Positions 1 through 5,071 are shown, counted from the stretch's first letter. The stretch: 5,071 bases of DNA from an uncultured Oscillospiraceae bacterium (GCA_904398675.1 CAJFPI010000106.1:1-5071), one strand, 5' to 3'. Made by a program: numbers and translations. Notes: generated by a model from the sequence alone, not told the origin.

Positions 1-80
1 GGAGCGGGTGGATTCGAACCACCGAAGTCGTCGACAACAGATTTACAGTCTGCCCCCTTTGGCCACTCGGGAACGCTCCC
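1..80 (-). tRNA. tRNA-Tyr (anticodon GTA), 3' end cut by window edge
   Basis: Read on the minus strand, the 5' acceptor arm GGGAGCG (80-74) pairs with CGCTCC at 6-1. The last acceptor base, the discriminator and any encoded CCA fall outside the window. The T arm is GGTGG-TTCGAAT-CCACC (23-7). The anticodon loop is CTGTAAA, with GTA at 46-44, which decodes UAC/UAU as tyrosine. Between the anticodon stem and the T stem is a long variable arm, as expected for bacterial class II tRNA-Tyr. It lies 29 nt downstream of tRNA-Thr on the same strand and is probably cotranscribed with it from the promoter at 204-232. Confidence 0.95.
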
Positions 81-109
81 ATATGCAATTGTCGCTGCAA
101 AAAATGGGG

Positions 110-185
110 TGGAGCTGGTAGACGGACTCGAACCCCCGACCTGCTGATTACAAATCAGCTGCTCTACCAACTGAGCTATACCAGC
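110..185 (-). tRNA. tRNA-Thr (anticodon TGT), CCA encoded
   Basis: On the minus strand the acceptor stem GCTGGTA (185-179) pairs perfectly with TACCAGC (120-114). The discriminator is U, and the CCA end is encoded in the DNA (112-110). The D arm contains the usual AGCTCAGTTGGTAGAGC. The anticodon stem-loop is CTGAT-TTTGTAA-ATCAG, with TGT at 152-150 (threonine, ACA and wobble). The T arm has GGTTCGAGTCC. The total length is 76 nt including CCA, a normal class I tRNA. It is the first gene of the two-tRNA unit, starting about 12 nt after the predicted transcription start. Confidence 0.97.
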
Positions 186-203
186 ACATCAGCAACGGAA
201 GTT

Positions 204-232
204 ATAATACCAGATTCCTTTGAAAAAGTCAA
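204..232 (-). promoter_or_regulatory. Sigma-70/SigA-type promoter of the tRNA-Thr/tRNA-Tyr unit
   Basis: On the minus strand, TTGACT (232-227) is followed by a 17-nt spacer and TATTAT (209-204). Each hexamer is one base away from consensus and the spacing is ideal. Transcription should start near position 197, giving a leader of roughly 12 nt before tRNA-Thr, which is typical for stable RNA units. The -35 box lies in the 88-nt gap that also serves the divergent gene trio. Confidence 0.8.
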
Positions 233-260
233 CGATTATTTTCCAGAAATTTTATGTTTT

Positions 261-266
261 AGGAGG
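261..266 (+). promoter_or_regulatory. Ribosome binding site deciding a TTG start
   Basis: A perfect AGGAGG lies 7 nt before the TTG at 274-276. It fixes the start of the first small gene at that TTG. A longer reading frame can be drawn from an upstream TTG at 220, but nothing ribosome-binding-like precedes it and it would begin inside the tRNA promoter region. Confidence 0.75.
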
Positions 267-273
267 TTTTCTT

Positions 274-480
274 TTGCATCCCTTGTTTCATCCCCTGAGC
301 GACCCGCAGCAGACGCCTGCTGTGGGCCTCTGCTCCCTGTGCGGGGGAGAGCTCTATCCGGGCGACGATGCCTGGCAAATCAATCAGCTGCTGATCTGCG
401 GGGAGTGCCTGGGCGCCTTTGCGCGGCTCGCCTTTGCGCCCCACCACCGCATCTGCGGCAGAAAGGAGGAGCACTTATGA
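274..480 (+). CDS. Small zinc-ribbon-like protein (68 aa), function unknown
   Basis: I do not recognise a named family. With the TTG start chosen from the AGGAGG at 261-266, the product is 68 aa. It has two cysteine pairs, C20-x2-C23 (CSLC followed by GGELYPGD) and C42-x2-C45 (CGEC), about 18 residues apart. This is the layout of a small treble-clef or zinc-ribbon knuckle pair, so zinc binding is a reasonable inference. The segment between them (GDDAWQINQLLICGEC) looks like the two beta strands of such a fold. No signal peptide or membrane segment is seen, so it should be cytoplasmic. Its stop codon overlaps the start of the next gene (ATGA, 477-480), which suggests translational coupling. 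Small CxxC proteins of this type are common in Clostridia and in their phages. DNA, RNA or protein binding cannot be told apart from the sequence. Confidence 0.78.
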   Translation: MHPLFHPLSDPQQTPAVGLCSLCGGELYPGDDAWQINQLLICGECLGAFARLAFAPHHRICGRKEEHL

Positions 481-704
481 CGATATTGGAATTATCCGCC
501 GTCTACCGCTCCAGCGCCGTCCTTCTGCGGGAGCGGATGCGCATGCTGCGGCTGGAAATGCGGCAGAGCGAGGACCCCTCCCAGGCCCAGATCCTCAAGC
601 GGCGCATCGCCGACCTCACCCCCCTCTACCGGGAGTGCAGGGAGACCGCCGCGTATCTGGAGCACTATTACGACGGAAGGAGGCAGTCCCATGGCAAGCA
701 CTAG
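477..704 (+). CDS. Small charged helical protein (75 aa), function unknown
   Basis: The start ATG at 477 overlaps the previous stop by 4 nt and has AGGAGG at 464-469, 7 nt upstream. An in-frame upstream extension to 339 would run across the previous gene and is not needed. The 75-residue product is rich in Arg, Glu and Leu. It can be drawn as two amphipathic helices, about residues 5-30 and 36-66, with a short break around S31-P34; a helical hairpin or short coiled coil is the likely shape. There are no cysteine pairs, membrane segments or recognisable catalytic motifs. It overlaps the sigma-like gene that follows by 14 nt in another frame, so all three genes are probably cotranslated. A partner role for the downstream HTH protein is only an inference from this arrangement. 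It does not resemble sigma region 2. Confidence 0.72.
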   Translation: MTILELSAVYRSSAVLLRERMRMLRLEMRQSEDPSQAQILKRRIADLTPLYRECRETAAYLEHYYDGRRQSHGKH

Positions 705-999
705 GCCCGCCCCGCCCCTCACCTACCGCAACAATGAATTTATCGGCGACATGGCCGCCTGGCAGAGAGAAAATGCCGAGGACAACAGCGAGCAGCTGGC
801 CCGGCTGCGCCGGAACCTCCGGCTGGCCCGGGAGGCAGAGCTCACCGCCAGGCAGCGGCAGATGATCCGCATGTACTATGACGAGGGGAAAAGCATGACA
901 AAAATCGCCCGCCTTCTCCACGTCAACAAGTCCACGGTTTCAAGAACCATTGCCCGCGGCAGAAATCGACTAAAAAAGTGCTTGAAATATTCTTTTTAG
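691..999 (+). CDS. Sigma-70 region 4-like HTH protein (102 aa), no region 2
   Basis: The C-terminal half (about residues 51-96) reads as sigma-70 region 4. LTARQRQMIRMYYDEG is the first helix pair, and SMTKIARLLHVNKSTVSRTIARGRNRL is the helix-turn-helix with a recognition helix around 78-90, followed by a basic tail. Residues 1-50 are a polar N-terminus with a predicted helix (about 22-50) and contain no region 2 that could bind -10 DNA or core polymerase, so it is not a complete sigma factor. It may act as a transcription regulator that binds DNA like region 4, or as half of a split sigma. AAGGAGG at 677-683 sits 7 nt before the ATG. It is the last gene of the overlapping trio. No terminator follows, so the transcript may run into the YitT-family gene 52 nt downstream. 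Confidence 0.85.
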   Translation: MASTRPAPPLTYRNNEFIGDMAAWQRENAEDNSEQLARLRRNLRLAREAELTARQRQMIRMYYDEGKSMTKIARLLHVNKSTVSRTIARGRNRLKKCLKYSF

Positions 1000-1008
1000 T
1001 TTGATAAA

Positions 1009-1043
1009 CTTCCTTTATGCTCAATTTTTATTTCAAAAGGAAG
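1009..1043 (+). repeat. Inverted repeat that could hide the next ribosome binding site
   Basis: CTTCCTTT (1009-1016) is perfectly complementary to AAAGGAAG (1036-1043), with a 19-nt AT-rich loop. The right arm is the Shine-Dalgarno region of the YitT-family gene starting at 1052. If folded in the mRNA it would compete with ribosome binding. The stem is only 8 bp, so it may be chance. There is no poly-T tract, so it is not a terminator. Confidence 0.3.
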
Positions 1044-1051
1044 GTGCCACC

Positions 1052-1933
1052 ATGTTTTCCTCCACCATCCGCAGCGGCCGGGGCAGGCTGCTGATGGCCA
1101 TTGCCGGCGCGCTGGTCTACGCCGTGGGCGTCAACTTCTTTGCCGTCCCCGCCAGGCTCTATACCGGCGGCCTTTTGGGGGCGGCGCAGCTGGTCCGCAC
1201 CCTGCTCTACCGCTGGGCCGGCGTCACCGGGGGCTATGATTTCTCCGGCATCCTCTATTATGCCCTGAACGTCCCCGTTTTTCTCCTGGCATTTCGTTTC
1301 ATGGGGCGGGCATTTTTTCGAAACGCCCTGATCTGCACCACCGCCTGCACCCTCTTTCTCTCCGCTATTCCCGTGCTCTCCGTTCCGCTGATCGAGGACA
1401 CCCTGGCCAACTGCCTGCTGGGCGGCGCCCTGACCGGCCTTGGCATCGGCACCATCCTCACCGCCGGCAGCAGCAGCGGCGGGCTGGATCTCCTGGGCCT
1501 GTGGCTGGCCAAGCGGGGCAGCTCCCTCACCGTCGGCCGGTTCAGCCTGATCTTCAACGCCGTGCTCTACGCCCTGTGCGGCCTGCTCCTCAGCGTTCCC
1601 GCCATGATCTACTCCACCATATTCACCGTCTTCAGCTCCGTGGTGCTGGATCGGGCGTATCAGCAGAGCATCAACGCGGAAATTCTGATTTTCACCAAGG
1701 ACCACGCCGGGGAGATCACCCGGTATATCACCCAGCGCCTCAGCCGCGGCGTCACCGCCTGGGAGGGCTGCGGCGCCTACACCGGCGAGGAGGTCCATGT
1801 GCTGTATGCCTGCCTCTCCAAATATGAGATCGGCGATCTGCGGGAGGCCCTCCACCGCATCGATCCCAAATCCTTTTACACCGTGCGGGAGGGCGTCAGG
1901 ATCAGCGGCAACTTTATCCGCCGCCTGTCCTGA
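1052..1933 (+). CDS. YitT-family membrane protein (293 aa)
   Basis: An integral membrane protein of the YitT family, a widespread Firmicutes group with no firmly established biochemical role. Residues 1-200 hold about six hydrophobic segments, roughly 12-35, 64-84, 92-110, 118-138, 163-184 and 186-200. Two family hallmarks are visible: VGVNFFAVPARLYTGGLLG near the N-terminus and GSSSGGLDLLGLWLAKR at 139-155. The soluble C-terminus (about 207-290) matches the DUF2179 domain: INAEILIFTKD, then RGVTAWEGCGAYTGEEVHVLY, then the IDPKSFYTV stretch. The length of 293 aa is normal. The ATG at 1052 is preceded by GGAAGG ending 7 nt upstream. An extension to 1001 would include residues without family character and lacks its own binding site. 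It lies 52 nt after the sigma-like gene, so it may share that transcript, and ends before a strong terminator. Which paralogue (YitT, YpjC, YqfU, YvjA and others) cannot be said. Confidence 0.93.
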   Translation: MFSSTIRSGRGRLLMAIAGALVYAVGVNFFAVPARLYTGGLLGAAQLVRTLLYRWAGVTGGYDFSGILYYALNVPVFLLAFRFMGRAFFRNALICTTACTLFLSAIPVLSVPLIEDTLANCLLGGALTGLGIGTILTAGSSSGGLDLLGLWLAKRGSSLTVGRFSLIFNAVLYALCGLLLSVPAMIYSTIFTVFSSVVLDRAYQQSINAEILIFTKDHAGEITRYITQRLSRGVTAWEGCGAYTGEEVHVLYACLSKYEIGDLREALHRIDPKSFYTVREGVRISGNFIRRLS

Positions 1934-1964
1934 CAGCACCGATGCCCCCATCCGCCGCCTGTCC
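1916..1964 (+). repeat. 15-bp direct repeat joining the gene end and terminator
   Basis: ATCCGCCGCCTGTCC occurs at 1916-1930, covering the last codons of the YitT-family gene, and again at 1950-1964, where most of it forms the left arm of the terminator. The copies are identical and offset by 34 bp. The upstream copy can therefore also pair with the right terminator arm (1974-1985). It may come from a small duplication. Confidence 0.8.
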
Positions 1965-1990
1965 CGCAGAAACGGGGCAGGCGGCTTTTT
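1954..1990 (+). terminator. Intrinsic terminator after the YitT-family gene
   Basis: GCCGCCTGTCCC (1954-1965) pairs with GGGGCAGGCGGC (1974-1985) over 12 bp with a single G-T pair, and G1966-C1973 can add a thirteenth. A short loop separates the arms, and TTTTT follows at 1986-1990. It lies 20 nt after the stop codon and insulates the dnaD-like operon from the upstream genes. Confidence 0.87.
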
Positions 1991-2020
1991 GTCCGGTGGG
2001 ATTTTCCACGCCGCCGCCCC

Positions 2021-2049
2021 TTTACGAAACGGAGAACTTCGTGTAGAAT
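2021..2049 (+). promoter_or_regulatory. Candidate promoter of the DnaD/DnaC operon
   Basis: TAGAAT at 2044-2049 is a good -10 box (5 of 6). With a 17-nt spacer, the -35 would be TTTACG at 2021-2026 (4 of 6). It lies between the upstream terminator and the GTG start at 2084, where a promoter is required. The spacer carries a short inverted repeat, ACGAA (2024-2028) and TTCGT (2038-2042), that could be an operator; this part is speculative. Confidence 0.45.
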
Positions 2050-2083
2050 AGAGGCGAATCACTACGAGAGAGGAGGCGGGGCT

Positions 2084-3010
2084 GTGAGCGGCCTTTCCAT
2101 TCAGCTGCCGGAGGAAGAAAATATCGTGCTGTCCGCGCCGGTGGTCCGCCGCCTCATTGCCGCCGACAACGGCGACGCGGTCCTCCTATATCTGGCGCTG
2201 CTCCAGTGCCGGGACGATCCGGAGGGACAAAAGCTGCGGGCCCTTCTCCCCTGGCCGGCAGGACGGCTGGAGCAGGCGGAGGCGGCGCTTTTGGCCACGG
2301 GCCTTGTCAGCGGGCACCGCCCCTCCCTGCAGGAGCCGGCGGATACCCGGCCGGAGTACACCCGGGAGGATGTGGCCGCCCAGCTGGAGCGGGACCAGCG
2401 CTTTGCCCAGCTGACAGAGAACGTGGAGCAGCTGCTGGGAAAAAAGCTCTCCACCCCGGACCTGGACATCCTTTTGGGCCTCTACGACTATCTGGGGCTC
2501 CCCTGCGAGGTGATCTACCTCCTGGTGAACCACTGCATCGAGCGCATCACCGCCCGCTACGGCCCCGGCCGCCGTCCCACCATGCGGCAGATCGAGAAGG
2601 ACGGCTACCGCTGGGCCCGGCTGGGCCTGCTGGATCTGGAGAGCGCCAACCGGTATCTGATGCAGTACGCCGGGCGGAAAAGCCAGATGGGCCAGTATAT
2701 GCGGGTGCTGCAGCTGGGCGACCGGGCGCCCTCCCCCAGCGAGGAGCGCTATCTGCTGGGCTGGGCGGAGATGGGTTTCCCGCCGGAGACTGTGGAGCTG
2801 GCCTACGACAGGACCATCCTCAAGTGCAGGGAGCTCCGGTGGAACTATCTGAACAAAATCCTGAAAAACTGGTACGAGAAGGGCCTTCGCACCCCGGAGG
2901 AGGTTGCGGCGGGGGACCGCCGCAGGCCGTCCCTGCCCCGGAAGGAGGAGCGCGCCGCGGGCAGCAATGTGGAGCGGATGAAAAAATACCTGGAGGATTC
3001 CAGGCGGTAG
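2084..3010 (+). CDS. DnaD-domain replication initiation protein (308 aa)
   Basis: A DnaD/DnaB-type primosomal protein, of the kind that remodels DNA at oriC or at restart sites so that the helicase can be loaded. Residues 1-80 look like an N-terminal winged-helix-type region (VVRRLIAADNGDAVLLYLALL). Two DnaD C-terminal-type (DDBH2) repeats follow, at about 110-185 (LLGKKLSTPDLDILLGLYDYLGLP) and 200-270 (APSPSEERYLLGWAEMGFPPETVELAY). The second repeat has the signature Y255-x3-I259-x3-W263. The first keeps only W177, with Gln and Asp at the Tyr and Ile positions. The C-terminal tail (about 276-308) is basic and probably disordered. The start is GTG at 2084, with AGGAGG ending 7 nt upstream. 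The gene lies 15 nt before the AAA+ loader gene, which is the expected partner. Because DnaD and Bacillus DnaB share these domains, I do not assign a symbol. Confidence 0.92.
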   Translation: MSGLSIQLPEEENIVLSAPVVRRLIAADNGDAVLLYLALLQCRDDPEGQKLRALLPWPAGRLEQAEAALLATGLVSGHRPSLQEPADTRPEYTREDVAAQLERDQRFAQLTENVEQLLGKKLSTPDLDILLGLYDYLGLPCEVIYLLVNHCIERITARYGPGRRPTMRQIEKDGYRWARLGLLDLESANRYLMQYAGRKSQMGQYMRVLQLGDRAPSPSEERYLLGWAEMGFPPETVELAYDRTILKCRELRWNYLNKILKNWYEKGLRTPEEVAAGDRRRPSLPRKEERAAGSNVERMKKYLEDSRR

Positions 3011-3025
3011 AAAGGAGGCGGGCCT

Positions 3026-4021
3026 ATGGCCTTGGACAACAAAATTCTGGAGCGGGCCATCGCCCGGCAGCGGCAGGATCTGGAGGAGCGGCGGCAGCGG
3101 TTTCAAAGCCGCGCGGCCCGCATCTATGCCGGCATCCCCCGGGTGGCGGAGATCGACCGGGAGCTGCGGGGGACCATGGGACAGATCGTCTCCAGCGCCT
3201 TTCGCCGGGGAGCGGACCCCACCTCCGCCATCCAGGCCCTGAAGGAGCGGAACCTCTCGCTGCAGCGGGAGCGCGCCCAGCTGCTGGCGGCCCACGGCTA
3301 CAGCGCCGACGCTCTGGAGGAAAAGCCCCTCTGTCCCACCTGCAACGACAGCGGTTTTACCGCCCGGGGCCCCTGCAGGTGCCTCATGGCCTACTACACC
3401 CGGGAGCAGAACCGGGAGCTCTCCAAGCTTTTGGACCTGGGGAACCAGAGCTTTGACACCTTTGACTTCAGCTGGTACAGCACCGACTACTGGCCCGAGG
3501 AGAAGAGCAGCCCCCGGGAAAACATGGAAATTGTCTATGAGCTGTGCGCCAACTACGCCCACAGCTTTTCCCCCAGGAGCACCAACCTCCTGATGACCGG
3601 CGCGCCGGGCCTGGGGAAGACCTTCCTCTCCGCCTGTATCGCCCGGGAGGTCAGCGACGCCGGTTTCTCCGTGGTATACGACACCGCCGCCCACATCTTC
3701 TCCCAGTTTGAAAGCGGAAAATTCGGGCGGGAGAACCCCTATGACGAGGATGCCAACGCCGACATCCACCGCTACCTCCACTGCGATCTCCTGATCGCCG
3801 ACGACCTGGGCAGCGAGATGGCCACCGCCCTTGTCACCAGCGCCCTCTACCAGATCGTGAATACCCGTCTCATCACCGGCAAGCAGACCATTCTCAACAC
3901 CAACCTGCCCCTCAGCGAGCTGGGGCGGCGCTACGGCGCGGCCACCCTCTCCCGCATCGAGGGGGATTACCAGATCCTCACCTTCTTCGGCGAGGACATC
4001 CGAAAGCTGAAACTCCGCTGA
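3026..4021 (+). CDS. dnaC: DnaC/DnaI-like AAA+ helicase loader ATPase (331 aa)
   Basis: An ATPase predicted to load the replicative helicase onto DNA in the cytoplasm. Residues 1-100 are a long charged helical region (helices around 5-35, 40-60 and 65-95), which in Bacillus DnaI relatives is the helicase-binding part. A cysteine cluster follows (C103-x2-C106, then C117-x-C119: CPTC and CRC) and probably binds zinc. The AAA+ core starts near 165, with Walker A GAPGLGKT at 192-199, Walker B LLIADD at 255-260, a sensor-1 type ILNTNL at 289-294, and R310 in LSRIEGD as candidate arginine finger. The length agrees with DnaI-type loaders. IstB of IS21 elements shares the core, but there is no transposase next to it and the DnaD-domain partner argues for the chromosomal loader. 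AAAGGAGG at 3011-3018 precedes the ATG by 7 nt. A terminator starts 17 nt after the stop. Confidence 0.93.
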   Translation: MALDNKILERAIARQRQDLEERRQRFQSRAARIYAGIPRVAEIDRELRGTMGQIVSSAFRRGADPTSAIQALKERNLSLQRERAQLLAAHGYSADALEEKPLCPTCNDSGFTARGPCRCLMAYYTREQNRELSKLLDLGNQSFDTFDFSWYSTDYWPEEKSSPRENMEIVYELCANYAHSFSPRSTNLLMTGAPGLGKTFLSACIAREVSDAGFSVVYDTAAHIFSQFESGKFGRENPYDEDANADIHRYLHCDLLIADDLGSEMATALVTSALYQIVNTRLITGKQTILNTNLPLSELGRRYGAATLSRIEGDYQILTFFGEDIRKLKLR

Positions 4022-4038
4022 CAGATAGAAATGACATA

Positions 4039-4079
4039 AAGGAGGCCCGGGAACTTTCGTCCGCGGGCCTCCTTATTTT
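4039..4079 (+). terminator. Intrinsic terminator between convergent dnaC and selD
   Basis: AAGGAGGCCCG (4039-4049) and CGGGCCTCCTT (4064-4074) form a perfect 11-bp stem with a 14-nt loop, followed by ATTTT on the plus strand (T-rich 4073-4079). It begins 17 nt after the loader's stop codon. The stem also lies 32 nt downstream of the selD stop on the other strand, where the following run is only TT plus TATG, so it may work on both strands but is better for the plus strand. Confidence 0.8.
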
Positions 4080-4106
4080 ATAGATTGATCGAACCGCCGT
4101 TGTCTC

Positions 4107-5071
4107 CTACCGCAGGAAGATCCACTTGCCCCCCTGCCAGTCCGCCGCGGTGCCGATGCGCTGGGCGGAGGGGACGCAGCCCTTCAGCTCTGCCAGCAGG
4201 GCGTCGGCGTCCGCCGGATCCACCGCCATCAGCAGTCCGCCGGCGGTCTGGGGGTCGAAGAGCACGTCCTGCAGGCACAGGGGCACGTCCCCCACGTCCA
4301 CTCCCGCCTCGGCAAAGCTGCGGTTGCGGTACATCCCCTCGGGGAGAAGGCCCATTTTGGCAAACTCCAGGGCCTCGGGGATCACGTCGATAGCGGAGGT
4401 GTCCAGGGTGATCTCCTTTCCGCTGCCCTGGGCCATCTCGGTGAGGTGGCCCATGAGGCCAAAGCCGGTGACGTCGGTGCAGGCGTGGACACGGTACTTC
4501 ACCATGCAGTCCCGGGCGGCCTTGTTGAGGGTGGTCATCAGCCGGTAGGCCAGCTCCATCCCCTCCTTGCTGGCAAGGCCGGCCTTGTTGGCGGTGGTGA
4601 GGATGCCGATGCCCAGGGGCTTTGTAAAGAGCAGCACGTCCCCCGCCCTGGCCCCGCTGTTGGTGAGGACCCGGTCGGGGTGGACAAAGCCGGTGACGCT
4701 GAGGCCGTACTTGGGCTCGTCGTCAAAGATGCTGTGGCCGCCGGTGATAAGGCAGCCCGCCTCGTAGACCTTGTCGTAGCCCCCCCGCAGCATGGCGTGG
4801 ACCGCCTCCCGGGGCATTTTCTCCGGCACGCACATCAGGTTCAGCGCCAGTTTCGGCTCGCCGCCCATGGCGTACACGTCGCTGAGGGCGTTGGTGGCGG
4901 CGATCTGCCCGAAGAGATAGGGATCGTCGGCAATGGGCGGGAAGAAGTCCACCGTCTGCACCAGGGCCAGGTCGTCGGAGACCTTGTAGACGCTGGCGTC
5001 GTCGCTCTTGTCAAAGCCCACCAGCAGATTGGGGTCGTGGTGGGTCTTGATCCCCTCCAAAAGCTGGGCCA
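4107..5071 (-). CDS. selD: Selenide, water dikinase SelD, N-terminus beyond window
   Basis: SelD makes selenophosphate, AMP and phosphate from selenide, ATP and water; selenophosphate feeds selenocysteine-tRNA synthesis and selenouridine formation in tRNA. The frame stays open to the window edge (Ala-Gln-Leu-Leu-Glu), so the TTG at 5060 is an internal codon, not a start. By comparison with E. coli SelD (DPNLLVG at residue 39), about 27 residues are missing, including the Gly-rich loop with the catalytic Cys or Sec. Counting the 5060 codon as 1, the metal/ATP aspartates are intact: D21 (SDDASVY), D38 (TVDFFPP), D61 (NALSDVYAMGG) and D196 (TDVTGFGLMGH), matching E. coli D51, D68, D91 and D227. 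TGGHS (106-110) and FDPQTAGGLL near the C-terminus are also family motifs. The projected full length of about 347 aa is normal. No selA, selB or SelU gene is in the window. The gene converges on dnaC. Confidence 0.96.
   Translation of the reverse strand, partial: AQLLEGIKTHHDPNLLVGFDKSDDASVYKVSDDLALVQTVDFFPPIADDPYLFGQIAATNALSDVYAMGGEPKLALNLMCVPEKMPREAVHAMLRGGYDKVYEAGCLITGGHSIFDDEPKYGLSVTGFVHPDRVLTNSGARAGDVLLFTKPLGIGILTTANKAGLASKEGMELAYRLMTTLNKAARDCMVKYRVHACTDVTGFGLMGHLTEMAQGSGKEITLDTSAIDVIPEALEFAKMGLLPEGMYRNRSFAEAGVDVGDVPLCLQDVLFDPQTAGGLLMAVDPADADALLAELKGCVPSAQRIGTAADWQGGKWIFLR

Noticed and set aside
220..273. An N-terminal extension of the first small gene from the TTG at 220
   Set aside because: There is no ribosome binding site, it overlaps the tRNA promoter, and the perfect AGGAGG at 261-266 supports the TTG at 274.
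110..274. tRNA genes beside small unknown genes as a sign of an integrated mobile element
   Set aside because: Integration normally uses the 3' end of a tRNA. The small genes lie at the 5' (promoter) side, there is no integrase, and there is no repeated tRNA fragment in the window.
971..998. CTAAAAAAG and CTTTTTAG around the end of the sigma-like gene as a terminator
   Set aside because: The stem is almost entirely A-T with a mismatch and has no GC-rich part, so it is too weak for an intrinsic terminator.
982..1009. TTGAAA (982-987) with GATAAA (1003-1008) as a promoter for the YitT-family gene
   Set aside because: The spacer is only 15 nt and the -10 box is poor. It is possible but not supported enough to annotate.
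1028..2062. A 344-aa minus-strand reading frame
   Set aside because: It lies antisense to the YitT-family gene, crosses the terminator, and has a Gly/Ala/Asp/Glu-rich sequence without any fold-like pattern.
2186..3781. A 531-aa minus-strand reading frame
   Set aside because: It is antisense to two well-recognised replication genes and is low complexity (Gly, Ala, Pro, Leu, Val rich). It is a by-product of GC-rich codon use.
3590..4010. The AAA+ gene as IstB of an IS21-type insertion sequence
   Set aside because: There is no IstA transposase and no terminal inverted repeats. The DnaD-domain partner and N-terminal helical/Cys region fit a chromosomal helicase loader.

Overview
The window looks like an ordinary chromosomal segment of a GC-rich gut-type Clostridia (Firmicutes), most likely Oscillospiraceae (Flavonifractor / Oscillibacter / Pseudoflavonifractor-like). 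This assignment is inferred from four things: strong AGGAGG-type ribosome binding sites about 7 nt before almost every start, high-GC coding sequence, a DnaD-domain plus DnaC/DnaI-type helicase loader pair, and a selenide, water dikinase gene. No phage structural genes, transposases, integrases or CRISPR repeats are visible.

Layout. (1) Positions 1-232 hold a minus-strand tRNA unit: tRNA-Thr(TGT) followed by tRNA-Tyr(GTA), whose 3' end is cut by the window edge. A near-consensus housekeeping promoter reads into the unit. (2) Positions 274-999, plus strand, hold three very small, overlapping genes: a zinc-ribbon-like protein of 68 aa, a helical protein of 75 aa, and a 102-aa protein with a sigma-70 region 4 helix-turn-helix but no region 2. 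They look translationally coupled, and this trio is the least explained part of the window. (3) Positions 1052-1933 hold a YitT-family membrane protein, followed by a strong intrinsic terminator. (4) Positions 2021-4079 hold a probable promoter, a DnaD-domain replication protein, a DnaC/DnaI-like AAA+ helicase loader, and a terminator. (5) Positions 4107-5071, minus strand, hold selD. It converges on the loader gene, and its first roughly 27 codons lie beyond the right edge.

How they fit together. The DnaD/DnaC pair matches the known helicase-loading partnership (DnaD/DnaB proteins remodel DNA, and the AAA+ loader delivers the replicative helicase). SelD makes selenophosphate for selenoproteins or selenouridine tRNA, but no other selenium gene is in view. 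The trio at 274-999 has no assignable process; a regulatory role is inferred only from its sigma-like HTH. No intergenic stretch exceeds 300 bases. The longest gap, 1934-2083, holds a terminator and a candidate promoter.
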